Shown: positions 1 to 10,274 of the stretch, piece by piece | How positions within the stretch are numbered: position 1 is the first letter of the stretch | Layout: every line of letters begins with the position of its first letter | Assembly (NCBI GenBank): GCA_963575745.1 | Contig: CAUYUJ010014615.1 | Span: forward strand, 1,702,426-1,749,925 | From: Prorocentrum cordatum | Taxonomy: Eukaryota; Sar; Dinophyceae; Prorocentrales; Prorocentraceae | DNA length: 47,500 nucleotides | Direction of reading: 5' to 3' | The notes under the pieces: model-generated | What the model saw: only the letters and a program-made list of their open reading frames with translations | What the model was told of the DNA's origin: nothing | Databases searched by the model: none | Program-made: the position numbers and the translations under genes

Positions 1-1450
1 CCGACGACGCATTGCCACCGTCGGCATCGATGACGAGCTTGCACGCAGACAGGAAGCCGTCATTCAGGGCTGTCTTCTTTTGCATGGCAACAGCGGAGCG
101 CAATTCGTCCCTGAGGCTGGTCCACTCAGAAAGCTTGCTCGGGTTGATCCCGATGATGTTGCTGACCAACTCCTGGCATGACTCCACTAGCTTGATGTCG
201 ATGGAATCCTTGTCGGCGATGGCATAACAGCACGCCGCCATGGCTTCCCCCTCGATGGCATCCTTGAGCTTCTCCTGGTGCTCAGGGGGGGCGCCCGCGA
301 AAACTGTCACACCCGTATCGACTGCATCCGAAATCTGCTTCACTCTCGTCGTGGGGTTGTCGGACACCTTGCACATTGCAGCGATGATCTTCTTCGCTGT
401 GTCTGACCACTCTTTGCCTTTGCAAACAAGTGTCTGCGCCTCATGCCACGAGGCCGCCGCCGCCGAATTCTTCGAAAGAAAATCCGTCACTGCCGCTGGC
501 ACCAGCCCGGGCGGGTCGCCGCAGAGGGCGGTGCTCAAGTCCACGGCCTCACCGCGCCTAGGTGCACCCCTGGGCTCGAGAATGCACATGACCACTTTGA
601 TGCCCTCCTGCAGGTCCATCAGCGCATCACCGTAATACTCATCTTCGGCGTAGACCTCCAGCTCGCGCGAGACGCACTCGTCCAAGAGCCTGGCTGTCCG
701 CATGGCCTCGCCCACGCAGTCGGTAGAGACAGGGTCGAAGGCCAGCGATGCGTGGTGGAGCGCCACGTTCGCGAACACCATGTCGACGAACAACTTCTTT
801 TTCTCGGTCTGCGAACCGTCCAGGTGCATCAGCTCCGTGTTCTTCACGTCGTACGCGTCCTGGGGCTGCGCCAAACGGTTCATCGCAAAGAGCCGCGTCA
901 TGTCGTGTACTTGGCCATGCTGGATGATGGCGTCCCGTGTCCGAACGCACCTGCGATGATGAAATTTCAGCTGGACATATGATGGGAAGTCCGTGTCGCC
1001 GAGGAGCCCCGTGATGACGTCGACTGCCTTGAACAACTTGCCGTCATCCAGGGCGTTGAAATAATCGGGGGCGGAGGCGATGATCCGAGCCTGCTCGCAG
1101 CCATCCAGTGCCTTGGTGAGCTCGTCCGCGTCCTTCGTGGCAACTAGCTTGCGCATGCGGTCTCTGCGCGCCGTGGCCTGCGCCTCCTCCCTCCCCAAGT
1201 TGACATTCAGCATGACTTTGATGGGGTCGAGCTTCCAGGTCCAATACACAGTGCTCTTCCTCGACCCCAACGGTGAGTTCTCGTCCAGCTCATCACTCAA
1301 ACGTATTTTCTTATCGTTGACTACGAGGCCCATGAACCAGAGGTTGTCGTTGCTCCCAGCCAACGAGCCGAGAGGAGTCGTACCCTGTCTGCTCTTCTTG
1401 TCCGAACTGATATCCTGGGATTGGCACTGGAAAAACGATGACACGCCCAC
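1..1450 (-). CDS. Partial unknown protein, large exon running off the left edge
   Basis: The minus strand is open without a stop from about 1450 to the window edge, some 480 codons, and reads as ordinary mixed-composition protein. Examples are NDNLWFMGLVVNDKKIRLSD near the start, VYWTWKLDPIKVMLNV, and helical segments such as LFVDMVFANVALHHASLAFD further on. I chose 1450 because a pyrimidine-rich stretch followed by AG lies just upstream (AG at 1452-1451) and the exon would then begin with G in phase 0, the same AG-G pattern seen in the other introns here. The exon is preceded by a repeat copy (1473-2550) that would lie in the intron. The next exon upstream is probably 2.85-3.58 kb. The 3' end lies outside the window. 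I do not recognise the family: there are no obvious catalytic motifs, signal peptide or membrane segment. It looks like a soluble alpha-helical protein. Confidence 0.75.
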   Translation of the reverse strand, partial: MGVSSFFQCQSQDISSDKKSRQGTTPLGSLAGSNDNLWFMGLVVNDKKIRLSDELDENSPLGSRKSTVYWTWKLDPIKVMLNVNLGREEAQATARRDRMRKLVATKDADELTKALDGCEQARIIASAPDYFNALDDGKLFKAVDVITGLLGDTDFPSYVQLKFHHRRCVRTRDAIIQHGQVHDMTRLFAMNRLAQPQDAYDVKNTELMHLDGSQTEKKKLFVDMVFANVALHHASLAFDPVSTDCVGEAMRTARLLDECVSRELEVYAEDEYYGDALMDLQEGIKVVMCILEPRGAPRRGEAVDLSTALCGDPPGLVPAAVTDFLSKNSAAAASWHEAQTLVCKGKEWSDTAKKIIAAMCKVSDNPTTRVKQISDAVDTGVTVFAGAPPEHQEKLKDAIEGEAMAACCYAIADKDSIDIKLVESCQELVSNIIGINPSKLSEWTSLRDELRSAVAMQKKTALNDGFLSACKLVIDADGGNASS

Positions 1451-1472
1451 CTTGGAAGAGGCAAAAATGATT

Positions 1473-2550
1473 CCCACCAGCCCTCTGGGCGCAGGTGGTC
1501 TAGGGCGTTTCCCGTTCCAACCTCCTGCCTTTCCCTGCTCGGGAGGCTTGCCCCCCCCCCCCCCCCCCCCCCCATGCCTGCGTTTGGACGGGGGGGGGGG
1601 GGGGGGGGGCGGACCCATAGCAGCGTCCGAGACGGCCCAAGATGGCCCCAAGAGGGCCTCCGAGAGTGAAAGATGGCCTCCAAGATGGCCCAAGATAGCG
1701 GTAGACGGGTCAAGATAGCTTCCGACACGCGTCCAAGGGGCCTCAAGACGGCCCCAAGACGGTTTCAAGTGCCCTCCGAGGCATCCAAGGACCCCCCCCT
1801 CCAAGAAGCCAAAATCCTGCAAGCACCTACGGAAATCAGTGTTGTGTGCTTTCTCCCTTTTTCGCCTCCGAAGGGCTCTTAAGGCCTCAAGATGGCCCCA
1901 AGACGGCCCAATGCAGCCCCGAAAGGAGCCCAAGAGAGCCCCAATACGGCCCCAAGAACGCCCAAGAGCGCCCCAAGAGCGGGCCAAGAGAGTCCCAGGA
2001 CTGCATTTTTGAGCCCCCGAGGGGGGAGGGGCAAGAATTGGGCCCCCCCCTCTTTTTGATCAATGCGGCCTAAGACGGCCCGAAGAGGCCTCCCAGACCA
2101 CTCCCAAGAGCCCCAAGAATGCCCCCAGACACCACAAGAGAGCCCCAAGACGGCCCCACGACGCCCCAAAAGAGCTCCAAGAAGCCCCAAGAAGGCCCTA
2201 AGAGGACCCCAGGAGAGCCCCAAGAAAGAGCCCCAGGAGGCCCCAAGAGGGGCCCAGGAGAATTCCAAGATGGCCCCAAGATGCACCCAAGTTTCGGAAC
2301 GCACGCGAGTTTAAGGTATACAAATCAGTGCAACAGCCATTACGAGCCATCGAAATACCCCTCACCTCTCATCGAAGTGCCATCGTAATTTGCACTGATC
2401 CCCATCGTAAACTCCAATGCGGGAGGCTATGTGCGATGCTTGTGTTCTCGAAGACGGCTGCGCGACTGCATGCGTTCGGCCGCCCCTGATTCACCAACTC
2501 CCCTGCTGATCGTTTCTGGATAGGCTGGTGGGGGTACGCGAAGCGTCAAG
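1473..2550 (+). repeat. Dispersed CCCCAAGA-rich repeat, copy A
   Basis: First of four full copies of a 1.0-1.3 kb interspersed repeat. It begins CCCACCAGCCCTCTGGGCGC and ends GGCTGGTGGGGGTACGCG then AAGCGTCAAG. CCCACCAGCC near the start and GGCTGGTGGG near the end are inverted repeats. The body has a poly-C then poly-G tract (about 1551-1611), many degenerate 10-mers like CCCCAAGAGG, and a conserved ~270-bp 3' block starting near TTCGGAACGCACGCGAG. It lies in the presumed intron between the exons at 1-1450 and 2.85-3.58 kb, antisense to the gene. The class is unknown. No transposase or reverse transcriptase is encoded, and no clear target-site duplication is seen. Confidence 0.85.
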
Positions 2551-2749
2551 AATTACCCTACACAGAGACCACCCAAGACCACGATGGAAAAATGCGAGCC
2601 TCGGCCGACAGCAGGCCAACATCAAACCAAACGTTTGCACGGCACGACGTGGCGCCATGATTTCGGCCGGCGCAGGATTAGGCACTCGACGGATATGACC
2701 TGTGATAGATGGAGGCAGTAACAAGCGCAGCAAAACATAGCACCGCCAG

Positions 2750-3583
2750 TCAGCCCAGGATCAGATAACAACGTTTGCCGAGGGTGCATCCGAAAGGTAT
2801 GGTTCCCAAGCTGGACAGGTAAACTGACCCCACAGGAAGCTCCCCAAACAACCTACAGTTTGACGACCGCATGTCCTTCAGGTTCTGCCCGACCGTAGAG
2901 CCAACCATCTCGACTTCGCTGTCCTCGTCGGCGCTCGCGGCGGCCCCGTCGGCAGAGGCGCCGTCGAGCGCGAGGCCAAGATCCTTGGCCTGTCTGGCCT
3001 CCTCTGCCTTCTTGCGGAGCTCCTCAATCGAGAACAGGTCGCCGCCAGAGAGGATGTGGCGGACCCCCGAAGGGTCCTTCCCCTTGGCAGCCTTCAGCGC
3101 AGAATTGATATGTTCCTCCATCACCGCCTTGTCAGCGTTGAGGAAGGTGTCGTTCACGTCTACCTCTAGGACGCCGTGCATGCGGAAGCGCCTGTACGGC
3201 TGTGCGTCGTCGCGAAGGCCATAACCACGCACGTACTCGTTGTTCTCATTCATTGCCAAGCGCGAATGAACTCCTAAGTCGCTGGGCTTGTCCTGCGGGA
3301 AGGCGGCGTCCCAATCTGGCTTGGTGAGGAACAGCCCATCTCTGAACACCATGATGCCCGTGCGAGTGCAATGGGCGACCTCCGTCGGGTGCACTGCCGT
3401 GCGGTCGGTCTTCTGACCTGAGCGGTACTGCGACATGGCAGTCTGGATGCACACGGCCAGGTCATCCCCCTGCTGGACGAGGGCAGCGAAGTCATCCCAG
3501 CTGAGCCAGTAGAAGTGAGTGTTGTGCCAGCTCACACAATCGTAGCAGGCCCACTTCGGCAAGGCCCCAGTCTGCTCGTCAAC
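2750..3583 (-). CDS. Unknown protein exon, probably same gene as 1-1450
   Basis: Minus-strand exon opening right after CCTTCTAG at 3590-3584; the in-frame TAG of that acceptor shows translation cannot come from further upstream in this frame. The first codon is GTT (3583-3581). The protein contains WACYDCVSWHNTHFYWLSWD, then GIMVFRDGLFLTKPDWDAAF, a YGLRDDAQPYRRFRMHG segment, a charged helix EELRKKAEEARQAKD and an Ala/acidic stretch. After about residue 235 (near 2880) the composition changes, so a splice donor probably lies between 2900 and 2840; the frame happens to stay open to a stop at 2750. No ATG fits as the start, so this is an internal exon. The intron upstream (3584 onward) is pyrimidine-rich on the coding strand. 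The function is unknown. Linking it to the 1-1450 exon is inference from strand, order and phase. Confidence 0.65.
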   Translation of the reverse strand, partial: VDEQTGALPKWACYDCVSWHNTHFYWLSWDDFAALVQQGDDLAVCIQTAMSQYRSGQKTDRTAVHPTEVAHCTRTGIMVFRDGLFLTKPDWDAAFPQDKPSDLGVHSRLAMNENNEYVRGYGLRDDAQPYRRFRMHGVLEVDVNDTFLNADKAVMEEHINSALKAAKGKDPSGVRHILSGGDLFSIEELRKKAEEARQAKDLGLALDGASADGAAASADEDSEVEMVGSTVGQNLKDMRSSNCRLFGELPVGSVYLSSLGTIPFGCTLGKRCYLILG

Positions 3584-4215
3584 CTAGAAGGGCGGCTGAG
3601 ACGACGAGAGGCTCCAGCGCACGCCCGTACGAAAGACAAAACAGGAGGAAAGTAGGAACTGCAGCCCATGAGGGCTGAAGGAATGCGAGGTGGCGAATTC
3701 GCTGGGAGAGGAGGCGGTCGCCGAGGGTAAGTAGGAGGAGAAGCGGGGGCTAGGAGTGGACTGGGAAGAAGGAAATGAAGATTGTGACGGACACGATGCC
3801 CCAAGGAGAAACATCTTTGTCGGTCTGTAAGGGGGCCCTATCCCCGCGCCGCCCGAAGCCAGCTCTGGCCCAGCAGGCGCCGAAATCACAAGTATATCAG
3901 CGTAGGGTGGGCGGTGGCGGTGGTAACTCTGGGTCCGAGGGGTGCGAAACGCAAGCCTGGTAGAGTTCCCCAGGCGTTGCCATGAAGGGACGGCCGCAAC
4001 ACTGGCCACAAAATAACAAAGTTGGCCCGACATTGTATCCATGACGCTCGGTCGCCACCCCGATGCAGACCCCCTTTTTCCCACATTGCCCCGAAGACCG
4101 CTGCGTCCCCAAACCAATGCACAACGCACGACAGCACGCGCAGCATTCTGGTGTCATGACGCCCCTGGCCCTAGCACGGTTGCGCGCATGAGTTGCGTTG
4201 CTAGCGAGCCCAGGT
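3584..4215. other. Probable intron or intergenic sequence
   Basis: No convincing coding frame. On the minus strand the 200 bases nearest the exon at 3583 are rich in C and T, as expected upstream of a splice acceptor. The remainder is GC-rich unique sequence. Open frames here on both strands give Arg/Ser/Pro-rich translations that look like shadows. Confidence 0.5.
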
Positions 4216-4870
4216 TACAGCACTAAGACAGCCCGAGAGATCGGTTCCAAGACGCGCTCCAACTTGGCAGCAGAAGGCAGCACGAACACCAACAGACATA
4301 CGCGAAGCGTTGGGGGATATGCCAAGGGAACTGCACCTAGGTCCTAGGGCGAGCGCGCTACTCAACGCAGGTCAGTTGGGCAATCAGCCACCTGGGCTCT
4401 TCCGAAAGCCAATGCCTGCCCAGCGCCCGCAGAGTAACATCCAAGAGCCCCAAGAAGCAACCATGCGCCCCAACAAGGCCTCCAAGGATGCAGCCGCTAA
4501 CCCAAGATTGACGAGGCCTGACTCGGACTGCCACCCTACTCCTCCCCAGGGACCTGCACGGATGAAGCTGCCAAGAAGCGCCCCAGCAGCCTCCTAGTTT
4601 CATTCGGAGTCGCCCGAAAGTTTCGCATGAGAACGCAGCCGACGCAACTGCCCGACAACCCCGACAAGACACCCACAAGATGGCGCCGCGATTCCAAGAA
4701 GACCCCAGGACGGCCTGCACAATAACCCAACATACCTCACAACCAAGCTTGGCACACTCGGGAACTTGCAAAGAGGCCCACTGGGAACCCAAAAGCGCCC
4801 TGAATGGCTCTTATCATACACGGATCCAACAACAGATGCACCCCTCAAGCTTCCCAGGTGGTGCCAAAGT
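4216..4870 (+). repeat. Decayed relic of the CCCCAAGA repeat
   Basis: Scattered 10-mers such as CCAAGAGCCCCAAGAAG, CCAAGACG and CCAAGAAGACCCC recur through this stretch. A 13-base match to the family end motif (ATACGCGAAGCGT) occurs near 4299. The rest of the element is too diverged to align by eye, so this is either an old copy or a related satellite. Confidence 0.4.
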
Positions 4871-5966
4871 ATTGTGAGCGAATAAGCCCGAATAGCAAGA
4901 TGACCATCAAATGCATGCAATGCGAGTGAGATGTGTAGGTGTGCCACGGCCAAGCCACCCTTGCACGCCCAGAAGCAACATCCGTCGCCCTGCGCAAGCA
5001 GACGACGCACGGGGCCAGCTTCGAGATCTTGGGCTGCTTGGCGATCAGCTCCCGGGAGCCGCAAGCACTGGCGGCGGCTCCGCGTGCCGAGGCAGCCCGC
5101 TTGCGCGCGGCACCTCTCATGTCCGTGCAGGAAGCCGCGGCGAGAAACTGTAAGCCTCGACCAAAAGCGGCTGCGGTCCAGGGGGCGGCCACCCCCTCGA
5201 GCATGAGGGTGCGCGCTGCAAGCGCACTGCAATGCTGCAACTGCGACCTCTATTCGCCAAGGCATGGCCCTCAGCCAAACGCAATGCAACGCAACGCACA
5301 TCACTGTGCCGAGAACAGAAGCACGAGCACGGACATTCCGTTGGGTCAATGCAGTGCCACGGATGCAACGCAAGGCAACGCAGCATCGACCCGATGCAAG
5401 CGGCAACCCCAACTGGCCAGCGCCCTGTCTGTGACCACCCATTATGTGATGTAGCCGCCACTTGCAATGGCGACTCGTGTGCGCGCCCGTTTGATATGCG
5501 GCGCCCCAAACCTAACGTGCGTAACACGACACCACGAACCCTTTGATTGCTCACATGCGTTTGTGCAAATGCAGCCCAAGTTCGACCATGTATCGATGAA
5601 CAGCAAGTAGCCTTCAACAACCACAAATGTTAGATATGCGATATGCGCACAGTCAGACCCCACAGGGCCGTAATGGAGCCATGGTCGGTGGAATACTCGG
5701 GGTAGACATCGGGAAAAGAATTGCACTGATGCAAGGAGGGTGCGGGTGGGTAATCCAGAATGCGCAAGGTGCAATGACGAAAAAGACGTAATATAATGAA
5801 ACAATTTCGGGTACGGAGGCGGGAGGGGCGACTAACATGTTGAAACTGTGAAGTGCGGAGCGTGCGAATGAGGATGTATTGGTGCATGCCTTCTGATGGT
5901 AGCCTCTACTGTCACCAACCCAAACGGAGCCCCCATGAGATACAGGTCCCTTAAATATGTTCACTG
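4871..5966. other. Unassigned sequence with decayed GCAACG repeats
   Basis: Mostly unique sequence. Between about 5275 and 5400 there are loose repeats of GCAACGCAACG/GCAATGC. The segment 4990-5215 is more GC-rich and open in both directions (Ala-rich on both strands). It could be a small exon, but the strand cannot be decided, so I do not call a gene. Confidence 0.35.
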
Positions 5967-6615
5967 TTGGCTCAAGCGCGGGCCCCCCGACAACGAATAC
6001 TCGAAGTTGAATGCAACCGCTTGAACAGAAGGCCACGGCCACCGTGGAGAGGGCGTGCTCCTCCACTGCTGTGCGGGGTGCGTTTTCAAATAGATGTTCG
6101 GCCACAAGATATGAACTGGTGGCGACAACTATTGCCAGGCCGCAGTGCGATGTTGCTGCTGTGCGGCGCAGGTGCAAGTACGAGCTGCAGGAGACGGCGC
6201 TGCCCTCAAGCGGTTAAACCATGCGGGCACCATGGCATAAGTTACAACACCCGTGCGTCATGACCGAGGCATGCCAGAGACCTGGAAATGCCCATCCACA
6301 GCGTAGAACACACCCAATGAAAACACACAACCACACCACGGCCTATGCACACCACACAGATGCAATACTACCCACAACACGTTACGACAACGCTCACACG
6401 ACAGACTCGCGAACGCGATTGCTCTGAGACGGCCATGCCTCGATCTCCAACGACGCCGACTGAAAGCTGCACTGCCGCGGCTACTGTTCATTGATCAACA
6501 TTCGGCTTGAAGAAATTCTGCCCTAGAACAACAAGCTGGTGCCCTAGCACCACAAATGAAACAACGCTCGGCTGCGCAACATGGGGCAGAGGTGCCCCAG
6601 AGGCCACGGGGGGAT
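5967..6615. other. Unassigned sequence
   Basis: No gene recognised. TTGGCTCAAG at 5967-5976 matches the last ten bases of the dinoflagellate spliced leader, but the bases before it do not match well, so it may be chance. From about 6300 the sequence is CA-rich (ACACACAACC-type). Confidence 0.3.
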
Positions 6616-7507
6616 TTAAGCCGCCTGGGCGTTAGAACTGCAAAAAGCGGCGCGCTCGAGCTTCAATGCCCATGAGCGCTTCTTCTTGGGCGGTGGCGGC
6701 TCGGACTGAGAGGCGGGGCTCTGCGGGGCCGCATCGGATTCCCGATCGAACTCATCCAGCCCACGCAGTGGCTGGCTGGCCCCACCCATCGGACTAGAAC
6801 GAAGCCGCGAGAGCCAAGGCGTGGCCTTGGGACGAAGAGGGCCCCAACCTGCAGGCGACTGGGCCTCAGGGCTGTCCTGGACCTCGATCGAGCTGCCAAA
6901 CGCAAACCGAACACCTGGCGGCGCGCCCGCCTCCTCACTGCCAGCACTGCCGCAATGCTGCTGCTCCTCGGAGTCCTTGCTGGCGTGGTCAATACCTGCT
7001 GGCGGCGCCTCCGAAAATACCGTCATCCTTGCTCGACGCTGACTCGCCCTTGTGATCGACGGGCAGGTCGTCTTGCTCGATGGGGCGATCCTCGCGCTGG
7101 AAAGGTGACGGTCCGAACCAAATCGAGTTCTGCTCCAGCAGCGTCGTCGCCCCATCAGGATCGAGCCTGCCTTCAGGGTTGCTCTCAGGAGGAGGTCCTC
7201 GGAGACCCGCGGCGCGGCTGCTGGCTGGTGAGTCCGCGCCAATCTGGGGCGCTGCTGTCACTTCGGCACGGGGCGCGCCGCCGGCGACGACGCCTACCCC
7301 AAGCTGGGCTGCTGCTGCCGATTGGCCGTCCCTGTTGGGAGCGCTGCCCTGAAGCACGAGCCTAACGGGGAGCTGCGCGTCGAGCTCCAAGGTCACGTCG
7401 ACTGGGAGCTGCGGCGCAGTGACCACCATGTCCAGCCTCCCAGTGAGCCGCAAAGCCGCCATGAGCGGCGAACTTCCAATCGTGCTCCTTGCGCCGCGAG
7501 AATGAGC
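6616..7507 (-). pseudogene. Unknown protein 3' exon with a frame break
   Basis: A minus-strand open segment starts after GGTTCAG at about 7514-7508 (AG-G, phase 0) and runs to a TGA at 6989-6991. It reads like protein: LPVDVTLELDAQLPVRLVLQ, later NSIWFGPSPFQREDRPIEQD. About ten codons before that stop the adjacent frame takes over (HASKDSEEQQHCGSAGSEEA) and continues as a Ser/Pro/charged tail with a PPPPKKKRSW basic patch to TAA at 6616. One extra base near 7000 would explain the switch, so this is either a single-base frameshift (real or an assembly error) or an unusual splice. A Met at 7462 could be a start. The composition suggests a disordered C-terminal region. I do not recognise the function. 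Confidence 0.45.
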
Positions 7508-7969
7508 CTGAACCGTTTGAACCAGAACGGCAAAGGCACGGCGGATGGCCAGGACGTACCAGAGAACGTACCAGGGGAAAGCCCCGCGTGCTCGCTTATG
7601 TTTCTTTGCACACAGCCAAAAGAACAATGAAGGCGCGCAGAGGCGCAAAGGGCAGCTGGCATGGCATAACATAGCAGGCGACATGAACGCCCAAGGGACA
7701 TGCCCGCACGTTCCAGAGGGACACGAATAAGACAACACATCTAGATTTTGACGGCTACATTGCAAATCAAACGCGCAAGGATGCAATGCCCTTTCGCCAA
7801 TACAATAACAATATACGTGTTCATACAGCGGTTCCGTGCGTTTGCAATGGGAAAGGAGGAAAAGGGATGGGGAAGGACCCCTTGCCCGAGAGGGCGTGAA
7901 TAGGACGGCGGGGAGGGGGGATCTGATATGGAGGGCTCGGGCAACAAAAGAATACATTTTTTCCTGGTT
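7508..7969. other. Probable intron or upstream sequence
   Basis: On the minus strand this leads into the acceptor at 7508. It stays open in one frame, but the translation is Cys/Leu/Phe-rich and does not look like a soluble protein. I read it as intron or untranslated sequence. Confidence 0.35.
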
Positions 7970-8211
7970 CAGCGAAGCCCCGAACGGAACCTTGGGAGGG
8001 CGCTGCTAGAACAATATTGTATGTTTCTGGTCTGCCAGGCCCCGAGCGGAACCTTGGGAGGGCGCGGGTAGAGAAAATATGTTAGCATTCTGGGTCTGCG
8101 AGGCCCCGAACGGAACCTTGGGAGCGCGCGGGTCGGCCAATCATTTATTTGTCGAGTCTGCCGGACCCCGAACGGAACCATGGGAAGGCTTTGCTAGACA
8201 ACTGGTGTATT
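7970..8211 (+). repeat. ~62-bp minisatellite, left half
   Basis: Four units keyed by GGCCCCGAACGGAACCTTGG at 7977, 8039, 8103 and 8165 (spacing 62-64 bp). Each unit has a conserved CG-rich half and a variable AT-rich half (GTAGANAANATNT...). The fourth unit is cut short by repeat copy B and the array resumes at 9388. Confidence 0.9.
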
Positions 8212-9387
8212 CTTGACGCTTCGCGTATCCCCACCAGCCCACCCAGAAACGATCAGCAGGGGAGTTGGTGAATCAGGGGCGGCAGAACGCATGGAGTCGC
8301 GCAGCCGTCTTCGAGAACAAGCACCACACATAGCTTCCCGCATTGAAGCTTAAGATGGAAACCGATGCAAAGTACGATGGTACTTCGATGAGAGGTGAGG
8401 GGTATTCCGATGACTCGTAATGGCTGCTGCACTGATTTGTATATTAAACTCGCGTGCGTTCCAAAACTTGGAGGCAACTTGGGGCCCTCTTGGGATTATC
8501 TCGGGCCCCTCTTGGGGCCTCCTGGGGCTCTGTCTTGGGGCTCTCCCGAGGTCATCCCAAGGCCTTCTCGGGGCTTATTGGAGCTCTTGTGGGGCCTTCT
8601 TGGGGCCCTATTGGGGCTCTTTTGGAAGGTATTGGACCCCTCTTGGGGCTCTTTGAAGGGGGGTATGGGATGCCCCATCGGGGCCGTCTTGGCCCCCATG
8701 GCTAAAGAAGGGGGTGGCAATTATCCCACCCCCTACCCCCCACCCCTCCCCCTCGGAAGCTCAATCATGCAATCTTGGGACCCTCTTGGCCCGCTCTTGG
8801 AGCGCTCTTGGGCGCTCTTGGGGCCGTCTTAGTGGCTCTTGTGGGCCCCATCTTGGGGCTGGCTTGGGCCATCTTGGGGCCGTCTTGAGGCCTCAACAGC
8901 CCTGCGGAGGCGAAAAAGCGAGACAGCAAAACACACTGATTGTCCTTAGGTTGTTGAAGGAGTTTGGCCTCTTGGGGGGGTCCTTGGAGGCCTCGGAAGA
9001 ACACTTGAAACCGTGGTGGGGCCGCCTTGGGGCCTCTTGGACGCGTGTCGGGGGCGATTTTGACCCGTCTGCCGCAATCTTGGGCCACCTTGGAGGCCAT
9101 CTTGCGCTCTCGGAGGCCCTCTTGGAGCCATATTGGGCCATCTTGGACGCCGCCGTGCCCCACCCCCCCCCCCCCCCCCCCCCCCCACCACCACCACCCA
9201 CCACCCACCCACCCACCCACCCCCCACCCCACCCCACCCCACCCCACTCCACCACCCCCCCCCCTAACCCCCCCGCCCAAACGCAGGGAGGAGGCGGAGA
9301 GGTAAACCTCCCGAGCAGGGAAGGGCAGGAGGTTGGAAAAGGAAACGCCCTAGACCACCTGCGCCCAGAAAGCTGGTGGGATTTTTT
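8212..9387 (-). repeat. Dispersed CCCCAAGA-rich repeat, copy B (inverted)
   Basis: Reverse-orientation copy of the family. It begins CTTGACGCTTCGCGTATCCC (the family end, inverted) and finishes AGCTGGTGGG plus T6. It carries the poly-C tract (about 9165-9187) and a CCACCCACC-type expansion. It splits one unit of a ~62-bp minisatellite: the pieces on either side add up to about one unit if the element is removed, so the ends here are close to the true insertion boundaries. No target duplication is obvious. Confidence 0.88.
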
Positions 9388-9650
9388 GGCCATGCGAGGC
9401 CCCGAACGGAACCTCGGGTGGGCGCTGGTCGAAACATATGATAGTTGTCTGGTTTGCGAGGGCCCGAACGGAACCCTGGGGGGGCGCAGGTAGAAAACGC
9501 ACGTTAATTTCGGGGTCTGCGATGCCCCGAACGGAACCTTGTGAGGGCGCGGCTAGGAACATGTTCTATTGCTGGCCTGGCAGGCCCCGAACGTAACCAT
9601 GGGAAGGCGCGGGTCGGCAACTATGTTACGCTTCTGGTTCTGCGAAGCAG
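9388..9650 (+). repeat. ~62-bp minisatellite, right half
   Basis: Continuation of the array interrupted by copy B. GCCCCGAACGGAACC-like keys lie at about 9399, 9461, 9524 and 9584. The last unit decays near 9650. Confidence 0.88.
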
Positions 9651-10274
9651 AATGCAGATGCAACCGCCGCCGCCACCTCTTGACCGCGCGCGCAACAACC
9701 GAACACGCGGCGCGCGACAACAGCGCGCCCACATCGCGATGCGCGACATCGCGCCTCGCCGCGCCGCCGCCTCTCCTGGGCGCGACGACTATCCATGTCT
9801 ACGTGCCCAGCCAGGGAGGGCGGGGGGGGGGGGGGGCAAGACGAAAGCGCAGCGTGAGCGAGACCGATTGCGCGCTTGCAGCGAGGGCGCGACGGCGAGG
9901 GCTGGAGCCGCGCGCATCGCGCGAGAACGCGAAGGCGCGAGGTCGAAGCAAGGAGCGCCACCCAACGCGCCTGCGGGCAGCGACCCCGCGCGCTTAGGAA
10001 CAGCCAATGGAAAACGTCGGCGCGGCCCCAAGGTGGGGGGGCCCAACGCGGACGAAGACGCGCTCCCTGCGCCGCCATTTGGTATCCAAGTTCTCCCCGC
10101 TTGTATCTCTCTGGCGCCCGGTATGCATATGCTGCCCTCTCTGTCTACTATATCGGCCAAGGTTTTTTTCTTTTTTTAAAAACAAAAAAAAACTATATAT
10201 ATATATATATATATAACACACACAAAAAAGAAAAAAACAAACACGGAGCGGCGACGAAGTCGGCGCTCCGAGTT
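9651..10274. other. CpG-rich low-complexity stretch with (TA)n
   Basis: Dense GCGCGC and GCGAC words give Arg/Ala-rich open frames on both strands that I regard as composition artefacts. A run of T9, A-rich DNA and (TA)n lies at about 10160-10216, the only markedly AT-rich patch nearby. Confidence 0.5.

Noticed and set aside
1879-2304. Gly/Pro/Ser/Trp-rich frames (LGPSWGLLG-like) in all repeat copies
   Set aside because: Generated by CCCCAAGA 10-mers in whichever frame; they differ between copies and are not conserved.
1473-2550. Reading the repeat family as a classic TIR transposon
   Set aside because: The inverted words are subterminal on one side only, no target duplication is evident and no transposase is encoded, so the class is left open.
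5967-5976. Match to the end of the dinoflagellate spliced leader (TTGGCTCAAG)
   Set aside because: Only ten clean bases and no gene downstream. Could be chance; a similar GGCTCAAG occurs at about 21890.
9541-10179. 212-codon plus-strand frame
   Set aside because: Starts inside the minisatellite and is Arg/Ala/Gly from CpG-rich DNA. It ends in a poly-Phe tract from T runs.
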